Program-made: the position numbers and the translations under genes
The notes under the pieces: model-generated
The model's database searches: none
What the model saw: the letters and a program-made list of their open reading frames with translations, nothing else
What the model was told of the DNA's origin: nothing
Shown: in pieces, positions 37,782 to 46,333 of the stretch
How positions within the stretch are numbered: position 1 is the first letter of the stretch
How the letters are laid out: every line of letters begins with the position of its first letter
Source: Natronomonas salsuginis
GTDB taxonomy: Archaea; Halobacteriota; Halobacteria; Halobacteriales; Haloarculaceae
Assembly: GCF_005239135.1 (NCBI RefSeq)
Contig: NZ_QKNX01000003.1
Location: forward strand, 124,001-188,000
Length of the DNA stretch: 64,000 bases
Reading direction: 5' to 3'

Positions 37782-38660
37782 ATGGATATCGAGGCCACAC
37801 GCGACGACGCGATCGAGGACCTCCGTCGGTTCGACGGGGTGCTCGTCGCCTTCTCCGGCGGCGTCGACTCGGCGGTCGTCGCCGCACTCGCCGAGGCGGC
37901 GCTGGGCGATCGCGCCGTCGCCTGCACCGCGAAAAGCGAGACGCTGCCGGCCGCCGAACTGGAGGACGCCGCGCGGGTCGCCGAGGAGATCGGCATCCGC
38001 CACGAGGTCGTCTCCTTCTCGGAGCTCGACAGCGAGGCGTTCGTCGCCAACGACGACGAGCGCTGTTATCACTGCCGGTCGATGCGGCTCGGGAAGATGT
38101 TCGAGACGGCGCGCGAACTCGGTATCGAGACGGTCTGCGACGGGACGAACGCCTCCGACCCCGGGGAGGGGCATCGCCCCGGCCTGCGTGCCGTCGAGGA
38201 GCTGGACGCCTACTCGCCGTTGCTCGAACACGGCATCGAGAAGGAGGGCGTGCGCGCCATCGCGCGCGAGTACGGTCTCTCCGTCGCTGACAAACCCTCA
38301 ATGGCGTGTCTCTCCTCGCGCATCCCAACCGGTCTCGAAGTCACCGAATCGCGGTTAAGCCGCATCGAGAAGGCCGAGACGTTGCTCCGAACGTGGGGGT
38401 TCGAGCAGTTCCGCGTGCGCGATCACGACGGGCTCGCGAGGATCGAGGTCGGAGCGGACGAACTCGAACAGGCGCTCGATCCGGAGTTCGCGGCAGCAGT
38501 CTGTCGACACCTCTCGGACGTCGGCTTCGATCACGTCACGCTGGATCTGGAGGGATACCGGACGGGGAGCGTCTCGCCGGCGAGCGACGGTGGAAGCGAC
38601 GAGTCGGCGGTCGACGTCGAGACCGTACTGGGGACGGAGTACCCGACCGTCGACGACTGA
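37782..38660 (+). CDS. larE: ATP-dependent sacrificial sulfur transferase LarE family
   Basis: A 292-residue PP-loop ATPase. The PP-loop is FSGGVDSAVVA. ERCYHCRSMRLGKM and SMACLSSRIPTG follow; the Cys of the latter corresponds to the sacrificial sulfur donor of LarE. In bacteria LarE builds the nickel-pincer cofactor of lactate racemase with LarB and LarC. Neither larB nor larC is in this window, so another thiolation role is possible. The start at 37782 follows a TTTTTTAC element. Confidence 0.9.
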   Translation: MDIEATRDDAIEDLRRFDGVLVAFSGGVDSAVVAALAEAALGDRAVACTAKSETLPAAELEDAARVAEEIGIRHEVVSFSELDSEAFVANDDERCYHCRSMRLGKMFETARELGIETVCDGTNASDPGEGHRPGLRAVEELDAYSPLLEHGIEKEGVRAIAREYGLSVADKPSMACLSSRIPTGLEVTESRLSRIEKAETLLRTWGFEQFRVRDHDGLARIEVGADELEQALDPEFAAAVCRHLSDVGFDHVTLDLEGYRTGSVSPASDGGSDESAVDVETVLGTEYPTVDD

Positions 38661-38690
38661 GCGCGGAGCCCGATCGGGGCGGGGGCGAAC

Positions 38691-39386
38691 TCACTCGGCG
38701 GTCGGGAGCGTGACCACGAACACCGATCCCTCCGGATCATTGTTCTCGACGAAAACGTCGCCGCCGTACGTTTCGACGAGCGACTGCACGAGGTAGAGCC
38801 CGATCCCGGCTCCCGAGCTATCGAGGCCTTTCTCGCCCTTCCCGAAGATGTCTTCCTTCTGCGTATCGGGGATTCCGGGACCGTTGTCCGCGACGCGGAT
38901 CTCGGCGTGGTCGCCCGCTTCGGTCGCCGAGAGTTCGACTTCTGGCGGCGTCTTGTCGTTGTGTTGTACCGCGTTCGAGAGCAGGTTCCGGAAGACCGAC
39001 CCGAGCATGTCGTTGCCGACCACGTCGACGTTCGGGATGGGCTCCTCGACGGTGATCACCGCGCCGGGATAGCTCGACCGAACCTCGTCGACCTGTCGGG
39101 CGAGGACGCCATCGAGCGATACTGACCGGTTCCCACCGTCCGTATCGAGCATCACACGAGCCAGATCTCGCGCCGTCGTCGTCAGCTTGGTCGCGCTCTC
39201 GGTACTCTCTTTGATGATGTCGAGATACTGCTCGCCCTCCTCGTCGACGTGATCTTCGAGGAGTTCGGCGTACGCGCCGATCAGCTGGAGATCGTTTCGG
39301 ATATCGTGTCGCATGACCTGATTGAGCAGCCGGAGGTCGTCGCGCTGGGATTCAAGACGTGCCTGCTCGGGAGAGTCGTCGGCCAT
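38691..39386 (-). CDS. Soluble sensor histidine kinase core
   Basis: A 231-residue protein with only the kinase core. The H-box is VMRHDIRNDLQLIGAYAELL, the N-box NLLSNAVQHND, G1 VADNGPGIP and G2 GAGIGLYLV. There are about 25 residues before the H-box, so it has no sensor or membrane domain; input must come from a partner. No receiver protein lies nearby. Confidence 0.9.
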   Translation of the reverse strand: MADDSPEQARLESQRDDLRLLNQVMRHDIRNDLQLIGAYAELLEDHVDEEGEQYLDIIKESTESATKLTTTARDLARVMLDTDGGNRSVSLDGVLARQVDEVRSSYPGAVITVEEPIPNVDVVGNDMLGSVFRNLLSNAVQHNDKTPPEVELSATEAGDHAEIRVADNGPGIPDTQKEDIFGKGEKGLDSSGAGIGLYLVQSLVETYGGDVFVENNDPEGSVFVVTLPTAE

Positions 39387-39469
39387 ATTCGGACTACGTC
39401 CGGCTGAAATAAATCAGTGTTCGAGAATCCTCCGTCGTGGGACCGGCTCCCACACTCATCGGCGACGTT

Positions 39470-40084
39470 CTACTCCCGGTCCGGGACGGCGCTCTCGCGA
39501 ACGATCGTCGTCTCGCCGCCGTTCACCAGAAGCTCCGTGACCGCGCAGTTCTCCGGGTGATGGTTCACCAGCGACTCCGTCAGACCGAGCCCCTTGACGT
39601 GGCCGAGCAGGATGCACAGCGGGCCGCCGTGGGTGACGAGGAGGAGCGTCTCGTCGTCGCCACCGCCGAGACCATCGAACCGACCGACGACGCGCTCTTT
39701 CACGTCGCGGAATGACTCCCCGCCCTCCGGGGTTGCCTCGACCGCCCGGTAGGCCGTCTCGCTGAGACCGTAGATCGGGAACCGTTCCTCGACGTCCTCG
39801 TAGCTGAGCCCCTGGTACACCCCGAGGCCGCGCTCTCGCCAGGCCGACTCGAACGAAACGGATCGATCGCCGACCGAATCGAGAAGCAGATCGGTCGTTT
39901 CACGCGTTCGAAGGAGATCTGAGGCGAGGACGCGGTCGACATCGTAGGACTCGGCCAGCCACTGGCCGACGTTTCGCGCCTGCTCACGCCCGGTCTCGTT
40001 CAGCGGAACGGGGGCCCACCCCTGCATCCGGCCGTTTCGGTTCCAGTCGGTTTCGCCGTGACGGACGGCGACCACGCGCGTCAT
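39470..40084 (-). CDS. Histidine phosphatase family protein (phosphoglycerate mutase-like)
   Basis: A 204-residue protein with the RHG motif (VRHGETDWNRNGRMQGW) and the second catalytic His in LVTHGGPLCILLGH. It could be a cofactor-dependent phosphoglycerate mutase or a small-molecule phosphatase such as CobC. It is the last core-type gene before the accessory island. Confidence 0.88.
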   Translation of the reverse strand: MTRVVAVRHGETDWNRNGRMQGWAPVPLNETGREQARNVGQWLAESYDVDRVLASDLLRTRETTDLLLDSVGDRSVSFESAWRERGLGVYQGLSYEDVEERFPIYGLSETAYRAVEATPEGGESFRDVKERVVGRFDGLGGGDDETLLLVTHGGPLCILLGHVKGLGLTESLVNHHPENCAVTELLVNGGETTIVRESAVPDRE

Positions 40085-40197
40085 GGGACGTTGTAGTCCC
40101 GAAAGCAGTATCAGACTACCGGAAGAGTGTGCAATCCGCTGTCCGTGTGCCGGTAGTAGCGCGCGCCGGAGTCGTCGGGGAGAGACGAACTGGATGG

Positions 40198-40427
40198 ACC
40201 TACAGCGTCGGGACCGGCGGGCGCCACTGTTTTAACGTGGCCATCGACGTGATCAACGAGACGCTAGGGGCAAACCCTGAACCCGGATGCGTCGAGAACC
40301 CGATCCCCGAATCGGTTAGGTCCACGACATCTGTGCCGACGTTTCGAAGCCGCGTGAGGCGACCAGCTGGGGGCCCGAAATCGAGGCCTGACAGGGCATT
40401 CGGCGGGTCCGTTCAGCCTATCGGTGA
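40198..40427 (+). pseudogene. Decayed NAD-dependent sugar-nucleotide epimerase/dehydratase C-terminus
   Basis: In frame 1, 40198-40317 reads YSVGTGGRHCFN, then VINETLGANPEP and VENPIPESV, the C-terminal part of haloarchaeal UDP-glucose 4-epimerase-type SDRs. The match continues only in another frame from 40320 (VHDICADVSKPREATSWGPEIEA). There it meets an in-frame TGA at 40389-40391 and goes on as QGIRRVRSAYR to TGA 40425-40427. So it is 5'-truncated, frameshifted and stop-interrupted. This explains most of the 367-nt gap 40085-40451; the rest shows nothing. Confidence 0.7.
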
Positions 40428-40451
40428 GGGCGGCAACCGGTTCGAAGCCGC

Positions 40452-41012
40452 CTACTGTGGCAGTTTTCTGAACACTGCGTCGAGGTCCGTGCAAGCAAGA
40501 ACTCGCTCGGCGATCATCACCGAAGCGATGCCGATCGCGATACCCGCCACAGTATCGGACAGAAAGTGGGTACCGAGATAGATCCGCGATACGGCGACGA
40601 CGGCGGCGAGCGTGGCGACCGATCTGAACGGCAACTCGTCGGAGTTCCGAGCCACCATCGCGTACGCCGTGACGGCGGCCGCGTGGCCGGACGGGAACGA
40701 CGTCGTCGGCGTCCCGGCACCGTCAGTCAGACAGACCGGCTGGGTCGGAAACGGGCGCTGGACGACCGTCATCAGGACCGCGACGACCACCGCTGTGATC
40801 GAAAGCGCGATGAGCGTAACCAGGAACTCCTCGCGCCACTCCGCCAGGTAGAACAGTCCGACGACAGCGAGTCCAGCCGCTACGGAGCCCAGTCCGGTCA
40901 CGGACGTCATCAGATTTGTCAGGATTGGGTGGCGTAGCTCGAGGATCAGCTCCACAGTGAGCGCATCGATCGCCAGGACGTATTCGAAGAGTTCGCCGAG
41001 TAACTGCACCAT
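40452..41012 (-). CDS. PAP2-family membrane phosphatase
   Basis: A 186-residue protein with five to six membrane segments. It carries the three PAP2 motifs: VVQRPFP, FPSGHAA and SRIYLGTHFLSD. It dephosphorylates lipid phosphates or polyprenyl pyrophosphates at the membrane. It is first of several membrane enzymes in the island, on the same strand as the CDP-alcohol transferase. Confidence 0.88.
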   Translation of the reverse strand: MVQLLGELFEYVLAIDALTVELILELRHPILTNLMTSVTGLGSVAAGLAVVGLFYLAEWREEFLVTLIALSITAVVVAVLMTVVQRPFPTQPVCLTDGAGTPTTSFPSGHAAAVTAYAMVARNSDELPFRSVATLAAVVAVSRIYLGTHFLSDTVAGIAIGIASVMIAERVLACTDLDAVFRKLPQ

Positions 41013-41069
41013 GGGTCGTCCGAACGGTTCCAGTCGGAGAGTGATATACCCACCCGCCGTCGCCCCGGC

Positions 41070-41537
41070 TCATTCGGCCCGAACGCGGGACGGCAGGAAC
41101 CGATCGGCGGCGAGAGCAGCGAACAACGCAATCCACACGATGACCTCGAGGTAGAACGACGGCGTGCCGAGGTAGTACCAAAAGAACGCTCCTGGAGGGA
41201 TCGCGAGCGGGTCGGCAGATTCGACGAACGGCCACAGCAGGAACAGCGCGTGGCCGGGCCGCCCGTTGATCACGACGTGTATGGCGTCGAGACACAGATG
41301 TGAGCCCCACCCGATCGCGGCGGCCATCCCGGCCCGACCGTACAGTGCGATCGGGACAAGAAGCAAGGCGAGAAAGACACTGTGGCCGATTGAGTGGTAC
41401 AGCTCGACTACGCCGAGCGCCCCGAGTGGCTTATCGATGAGGTCCGGGAGCGCCGCGCCGACGAGCAGCCACGGCGTCGATAACCGGGACACTCTCCCGG
41501 CGACGGCGGCAGCAGCGAGATGCGTCAGAAAGAGCAT
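41070..41537 (-). CDS. DUF457/YdjM-type membrane metal-dependent hydrolase
   Basis: A 155-residue membrane protein. The N-terminus MLFLTHLAAAAVAG, the ALPDLIDKP motif and two later histidine motifs (YHSIGHSVFL and GWGSHLCLDAIHV) match the YdjM/DUF457 family of putative membrane-bound metal hydrolases. It is upstream of the PAP2 gene by 57 nt on the same strand. Confidence 0.8.
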   Translation of the reverse strand: MLFLTHLAAAAVAGRVSRLSTPWLLVGAALPDLIDKPLGALGVVELYHSIGHSVFLALLLVPIALYGRAGMAAAIGWGSHLCLDAIHVVINGRPGHALFLLWPFVESADPLAIPPGAFFWYYLGTPSFYLEVIVWIALFAALAADRFLPSRVRAE

Positions 41538-41564
41538 GTGTGTACTGTCGTCGCGAACGTACTC

Positions 41565-41846
41565 ATACTGTCGGTCACAACTCCGTGAACGATCGGTAGC
41601 GATCGCCGACGTAAACTACCCCATCCTACTCGCTCACGGCTTCTGCGCGCGGGCCGCAGGCCCGCTCGCACGGCCCGAGGCGCGCAGCGCCTCGCTGTCC
41701 TCTCCGGCCGACTCGCGTCGTCCTTCCGATCGGGGTCAGAAGTCCTCGCTCCTTGAGGCCGGAGGCTCCGCCTCGAAACTGCTGAACGACGGGCCCAAGT
41801 CGATCAAATCGCGCAACGGCCCTCAACGTACCATAACCGACAGTAT
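41565..41846. mobile_element. Hairpin-rich element bounded by 11-bp inverted repeats; possible IS605/TnpB right-end remnant
   Basis: ATACTGTCGGT (41565-41575) and ACCGACAGTAT (41836-41846) are perfect inverted copies framing this 282-nt stretch without a gene. Inside, the minus strand can be read up to TAG 41626-41628 as a tail containing GGASGLKERGLLTPI and ending AEAVSE, which recalls haloarchaeal TnpB C-termini. The plus strand has GC hairpins GGGCC-GCA-GGCCC and GGCGC-GCA-GCGCC-like (41650-41695), plus a GAGGC...GCCTC pair near 41757. Similar hairpins occur in TnpB guide-RNA ends. No TnpB catalytic part remains. Confidence 0.4.
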
Positions 41847-42691
41847 CAGGTATTGGTGCGGGGAAGCCGGCCGCTGACGGTGAGGGAGTCCCGGGCGAAC
41901 ACGGCCAGCGACGGCGCGAGCACGATCGGCGCGACGGTCCAGACGAGATCAGTCGGCGTCGACGGGACGAGCGCGATCGTAATGAAGGCCATCTGAACAC
42001 CTGCGAGATACCTCCCGAGGTCGCTGTCGGGGCGATCGAACACGGGACGGTCACGGAGGCGCCGCCAACGAATGCCCGCGAGAAAGACGTATCGAGCGGC
42101 CGAAATCGAGAGATACCAGATCGGTAACAGACCCCACAACACCGCTAACAGCGGGGCGGCAACGAAACCGAAGGTGTCGAAGGCCGTATCGAGGCGAGCT
42201 CCAAGAGCCGTCTGTTGGCCGACGCTCCGGGCGACGGTGCCGTCGAGTTTGTCGAGGACGGCGCCAACGCCGTAACACAGTGCCGGGACCCAGGCGAGAT
42301 CCGTCGTAGCCGGGACGACGACGAACCCAGCCACGACCGCATAGAGCGCCCCCCGGAGCAGTGTAAGCGTGTTCGCCAGCCCGAACAGGCGACGCCGGAC
42401 GCCACCGGTCAAGCCCACGGTGTCGACGCTGTACCCCACGTACCAGAGCTGTCCCGCCCAGCAGATCCCAGCGACTACGGCCGGAGAGACCAGCAGCTGT
42501 TCCGTCTCGTCGAGTGGGAGAACCCCCCAAAGGACGGCAGCCAGACAGAGCGCGGCGAACGCCGGCAGACCGACCCCGAGACCGACCGAGACTGACCGCT
42601 TACGCCGCAGTTCAGCCATCACCGCCTCCCGGTCCGCGCTGTCTGGGCCGCAGCCGTCGTCGTGTCGAGGGGAACGAAACCCCGACACCAT
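41846..42691 (-). CDS. CDP-alcohol phosphatidyltransferase family protein
   Basis: A 281-residue membrane protein (about seven segments). It has the CDP-OH-P motif D-G-x2-A-R-x8-G-x3-D-x3-D in LDGTVARSVGQQTALG followed by ARLDTAFD. It joins a CDP-activated lipid (here CDP-archaeol or similar) to an alcohol head group. The acceptor is unknown. The start may be 42691 or the ATG at 42619 (MAELRRKRSVSVG), which looks equally good. Its stop lies inside the right inverted repeat of the preceding element. Confidence 0.85.
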   Translation of the reverse strand: MVSGFRSPRHDDGCGPDSADREAVMAELRRKRSVSVGLGVGLPAFAALCLAAVLWGVLPLDETEQLLVSPAVVAGICWAGQLWYVGYSVDTVGLTGGVRRRLFGLANTLTLLRGALYAVVAGFVVVPATTDLAWVPALCYGVGAVLDKLDGTVARSVGQQTALGARLDTAFDTFGFVAAPLLAVLWGLLPIWYLSISAARYVFLAGIRWRRLRDRPVFDRPDSDLGRYLAGVQMAFITIALVPSTPTDLVWTVAPIVLAPSLAVFARDSLTVSGRLPRTNT

Positions 42692-42779
42692 CGAAATCGT
42701 TCATTCGGAATACCCGTAAGGCGATTAGAGGAGACATCGGTTAAAACGCGAGTGAGGCGGCAAAATCCATGACTACGGG

Positions 42780-43169
42780 CTACCGCAGCAAGACGACGAG
42801 GACGGCGACGAGAACGACCTGTGCGACCTTGTCGACGGCGCCGAGCGTGCCAATATCCGCCGGGAACGATTTCGGACCGGCGGCGAAGTTGAGATAGTAC
42901 CACAGGACGATCTGGAGCAGCGTGAACGGGATCCCGGCGGCGTAGACCGCCCGCCGACGGCGATCGAGGACGACGAGTACGATCCCGCCAAGAAAGCCCA
43001 ACCCGGCGAGGATGAAACTGATGCTCATCGCCGAGGGGGACATACTGATGCTCATTCTAACCCCGAGCAGAACGTGTATAACGGCGGAGACCAGCGCCGC
43101 GAGGATACCCACCCAGTGGGGGCCGCGCAACGATTCTGTGCTGAATCCCTGGGTTTCGCTCGTTGCCAT
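42780..43169 (-). CDS. Small four-helix membrane protein, 129 aa
   Basis: Starting at 43169 (MATSETQGFSTESLRGPHWVG), the 129-residue protein has four membrane segments separated by short loops, with RRRRA after the second. It resembles a recurrent haloarchaeal membrane family of unknown role. The upstream frame to 43499 overlaps the next gene and is discarded. Confidence 0.7.
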   Translation of the reverse strand: MATSETQGFSTESLRGPHWVGILAALVSAVIHVLLGVRMSISMSPSAMSISFILAGLGFLGGIVLVVLDRRRRAVYAAGIPFTLLQIVLWYYLNFAAGPKSFPADIGTLGAVDKVAQVVLVAVLVVLLR

Positions 43170-43218
43170 ACCGCATATATGATACGAGATGACATAGTTG
43201 TACTGCAAAACAGGCGGG

Positions 43219-45216
43219 CTATCGATCGAAGTCAGGATCCCGGAGGGTCTCGAGGCGGGCACACGCCTCCGGGGGCAGCCGTTCGGCAGCCGCGGCCAGA
43301 TTCGCAACGACGTGTGACGGCGTGGTACTGGCAGGGATCGGAACGATACCCTGTGTGACGTTCCACGCGAGGACGACGCCGGCCGGTGAGAGCCCGCAAT
43401 CGGCGGCGATCTCCGCCAAGACCGGCTCCTCGAGGAGACCGGGGGCCGACAGCGGCGAGTGAGCGACGACCCGGATACCGCGCTCGTGACAGAACGCAAC
43501 GAGTTCGTGCTGTGGTCGATACGGATGGCGTTCGATCTGAACGAGGGCCGGCCGGACCGTACCGGTCTCGAGAATCGTTTCCAGTTGCGTCCGCGAGACG
43601 TTACAGACGCCCAGAGTGCGTGCCCAGCCGCGGTTGTGGGTCTCTTCCAGGTTCCGCCAGGCGGTCGAGAGCGGGACGTTCGCCGCTTCTAGATCACCGT
43701 CGTCGTCATTGGGGAAAGTCAACGCTTCCTGTTGCTCGATCGGTTTCTCGGCGAGACGGGAGAGTTCACCGCGGTAAGCCAGCGCCGACGGCCAGTGCAG
43801 CGTGTAGCAGTCGAACGCGTCGATACCGAGTTCCGAGCGGCTGCCCGCACACGCTTCGAGCAGGTGCTCGCGGCGGTGATTGGTGCGCCACGCTTTCCCG
43901 ATGATAAAGAGGCGCTCGCGATCTGGCGTGCCAGGGGCGGCCAGTACGTCCCCGATCCGGTGTTCGTTGCCGTACAGTTCCGCGCTGTCGAGGAGCCGAT
44001 AGCCGGCGTCCAGGGCGGTGACGATCGAATCGATCCGATCGATGTACTCCCCGTTGCGGTAGCGCGAACAACCGAACCCGATCGATGGGAGGCGGAGTGA
44101 TCTGGGGCTGTCGGAAGGCAGATGTCGTCCCGGCGGAGTGACGACCGGCTCTGGAAGGGAGTCACTCGTCACACCGTGTGCGGGAACCGGGATCGGACCG
44201 CCGTCCGCTGCAGCCGTCTCGATGGCGTTGCAGACGGCAACAACGTGTGCACCCCGTTGACCGCCGGATCTCGAGGGCGTTCCGTCGGCGACGCTTGTCG
44301 CGAGTCGCTCGACGGCGTCGAGATACGAGAGTGATTCGGCGGGAGACTGCGGCGGCACGGTCGTGTATTCACGGCCGAGACGGCCGAACTGAACGTCGTC
44401 GGTAGATGATTCCATCGCACCGGTTCCCCGAAGATACAGCGATCCGTCGTCGCCGTGGAGTTCGAGGCCGTAGAACTCCCGGCTCCGGTGAGGCGCATAG
44501 AGGCTCGCCGTCAACCGGACGGTCGGTCCCGAGGCGAACGCGAGGGTGGCCTCGACGTGGCTCGGCGCGGTCGGCCGCCTCGCTTCACGGTCGGGCCAGA
44601 GGTGAAGCGCGTCGGCGACACGGACGCGCTCGACGGGGCCGAACCACGAGACGAGGAGCGAAAGTGGATACACGCCGCCGTCGTACAGCGGGCCGATCTC
44701 CAGGAACGATTCGGGACGGTCGTGCCAGTCGGTGACCCGACCGACGTGAGCATGGGCGTAGCCCAGTTGGATGGGGCCGAGCCGCCCGTCCGCGAGGAGT
44801 CGTGCTGCCCGGCGCTGGGGAGGGCCCCGCGACGTCGTCGGCGCGCATCCGAGTGCCAGTCCCCGGCGGCGGGCCATCGCCAGCAACTCGCCGGCCGTGT
44901 CGCCGTCGAGCGCCAGCGGCTTCTGCGAGAAGACGTGTCGATCCGCCGAGAGCGCCGCCCGCGTCACCGACGCGTGGGCGGCGTGACTCGTCAGGTTGAC
45001 CACCAGCGGCGCGTCGACCGTCTCGAGAGCCACTTGCAAGTCGGTGAACGAAGGACAGACGTGGTCCTCGGCCAGCACTGCCGCCCGCTCGCCGTCAAGG
45101 TCACAGACGCCGGCCAGCGACAGCGGACTGTCGGACAGTCCGGCCGCGTACTCGGTCGCTATCGCCCCGGCGCCCACGAACAGACAGTTCACGACGGTAC
45201 CAGGACGGCCGGACAT
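43219..45216 (-). CDS. Gfo/Idh/MocA oxidoreductase fused to aldo/keto reductase
   Basis: A 665-residue two-domain protein. Residues ~8-345 are a Gfo/Idh/MocA dehydrogenase: Rossmann VGAGAIATEYAAGL, SQKPLAL in place of the usual EKP, then the beta-sheet substrate domain. Residues ~375-665 are an AKR barrel with the catalytic tetrad visible (Asp and Tyr in RLLDSAELYGNE, Lys in IIGKAWR, His in YTLHWPS). Two NAD(P) redox sites on one chain suggest successive oxidation and reduction of a sugar or polyol. It is divergent from the sulfatase-like gene across 52 nt. Confidence 0.9.
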   Translation of the reverse strand: MSGRPGTVVNCLFVGAGAIATEYAAGLSDSPLSLAGVCDLDGERAAVLAEDHVCPSFTDLQVALETVDAPLVVNLTSHAAHASVTRAALSADRHVFSQKPLALDGDTAGELLAMARRRGLALGCAPTTSRGPPQRRAARLLADGRLGPIQLGYAHAHVGRVTDWHDRPESFLEIGPLYDGGVYPLSLLVSWFGPVERVRVADALHLWPDREARRPTAPSHVEATLAFASGPTVRLTASLYAPHRSREFYGLELHGDDGSLYLRGTGAMESSTDDVQFGRLGREYTTVPPQSPAESLSYLDAVERLATSVADGTPSRSGGQRGAHVVAVCNAIETAAADGGPIPVPAHGVTSDSLPEPVVTPPGRHLPSDSPRSLRLPSIGFGCSRYRNGEYIDRIDSIVTALDAGYRLLDSAELYGNEHRIGDVLAAPGTPDRERLFIIGKAWRTNHRREHLLEACAGSRSELGIDAFDCYTLHWPSALAYRGELSRLAEKPIEQQEALTFPNDDDGDLEAANVPLSTAWRNLEETHNRGWARTLGVCNVSRTQLETILETGTVRPALVQIERHPYRPQHELVAFCHERGIRVVAHSPLSAPGLLEEPVLAEIAADCGLSPAGVVLAWNVTQGIVPIPASTTPSHVVANLAAAAERLPPEACARLETLRDPDFDR

Positions 45217-45268
45217 ATATTCCCTCGGCGGAGGCGTTTAGTCGACACGGCGCGGACCGACCAACGTG

Positions 45269-46159
45269 ATGGAACCGGGAATGAGCCGGCTCGGCACGGG
45301 TTATCTGCGATGTCTGCAGGCGATCGGCCGGCGGATGGACTACGGCGAGAACGTTTACGACCGCGAGTGGGACGTGCTCGTCGTGCTGGACGCCTGCCGG
45401 GCGGATCTGCTGCGGTCGGTCGCGACCGATGTCGATTTTCTCGACGCCGTCGAAACCGTTCGGTCGGTCGGGAGTTCCTCCTCGGAGTGGCTCGAGAACA
45501 CCTTCGGCGGCCGCGCCGAGACCGGCCGGACGGTCATGGTCACCGGAAACACCTGGACTGATCGGTACCTCGAGGCAGACGCGTTCGCTGCCCTCGACGA
45601 AGTCTGGAAGTATGCCTGGGACGACGATCTCGGTACCGTGCGGCCGGCGACGATCACCGACCGAGCGATCGCGCTCGATCGTGAGCATGATCCCGATCGG
45701 CTGGTCGTCCACTACATGCAACCCCATCACCCGTTCGTTCCGGATCCGATCGCGGGCGACGACGGCATGGCTCGGACCGGCAGCCACAGCAACGACGCGA
45801 ACCCGTGGGTGTTACTCCGCCGTGGCGAAATCACGACCGAACGGGTTCGATCGGCCTACAGAGCGAACCTCGAGTACGTGCTCGCCGAGGTACGGACGCT
45901 CGTCGAGAACGTTACCGGTCGTGTCGCGATCACCGCCGATCACGGCAATCTCTTCGGGGAGTGGGGTCTCTACGGTCATCCGATGCACACGCCGGTGCCG
46001 GCTCTGCTCGCAGTTCCGTGGGCGGAGACGGACGGCCAGGGTCGACGGAGCTCCGTCCCGACCCTCGAACCTCCGGAACCGCTCCCAGTGGGCCGTATCT
46101 ACGGTGCCGAGACCGACAGCGAGCGGCTGGCGGCGCTGGGGTATTTATCAACCCAATAA
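45269..46159 (+). CDS. Sulfatase/alkaline phosphatase superfamily protein
   Basis: A 296-residue protein with the fold signature VLVVLDACRADLL at residues ~35-47, the metal/His motif VHYMQPHHPFVP, and ITADHGNLFGEWGLYGHP near residue 220. Such proteins are common in haloarchaeal surface-glycan loci and may transfer or remove phosphate, sulfate or phospho-head groups. No signal peptide. The start is ATG at 45269, with a GTG one codon earlier. A 174-nt gap separates it from the MDR gene. Confidence 0.8.
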   Translation: MEPGMSRLGTGYLRCLQAIGRRMDYGENVYDREWDVLVVLDACRADLLRSVATDVDFLDAVETVRSVGSSSSEWLENTFGGRAETGRTVMVTGNTWTDRYLEADAFAALDEVWKYAWDDDLGTVRPATITDRAIALDREHDPDRLVVHYMQPHHPFVPDPIAGDDGMARTGSHSNDANPWVLLRRGEITTERVRSAYRANLEYVLAEVRTLVENVTGRVAITADHGNLFGEWGLYGHPMHTPVPALLAVPWAETDGQGRRSSVPTLEPPEPLPVGRIYGAETDSERLAALGYLSTQ

Positions 46160-46210
46160 CGGGGTGAGATCCGTCGTTGTGATTGAGGACCACAGGGCCG
46201 GGAGCCGTAA

Positions 46211-46224
46211 TCTTTAGTTAAAGA
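46211..46224. promoter_or_regulatory. AT-rich palindrome upstream of the MDR operon
   Basis: TCTTTA-GT-TAAAGA, a 6-bp perfect dyad, is the only AT-rich run in the 174-nt gap 46160-46333. It lies 110 nt before the MDR start, so any transcript from it would carry a leader of roughly 80 nt. Promoter or operator role inferred. Confidence 0.35.
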
Positions 46225-46333
46225 CCCACATAGATTCGACTGTGAATCACCAGGGGAAACGCCGACGCGATCGATCGCCACATCCAACCCCTCGGATCGA
46301 GCATCCCAGGAGACCGGAGCGGCGTGAGCGGGG

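Noticed and set aside
40429-40452. GGCGGC ... GGTTCGAA ... GCCGCC looked like a tRNA T-arm.
   Set aside because: No acceptor, D or anticodon stems can be built around it. It is a simple hairpin overlapping the PAP2 gene end.
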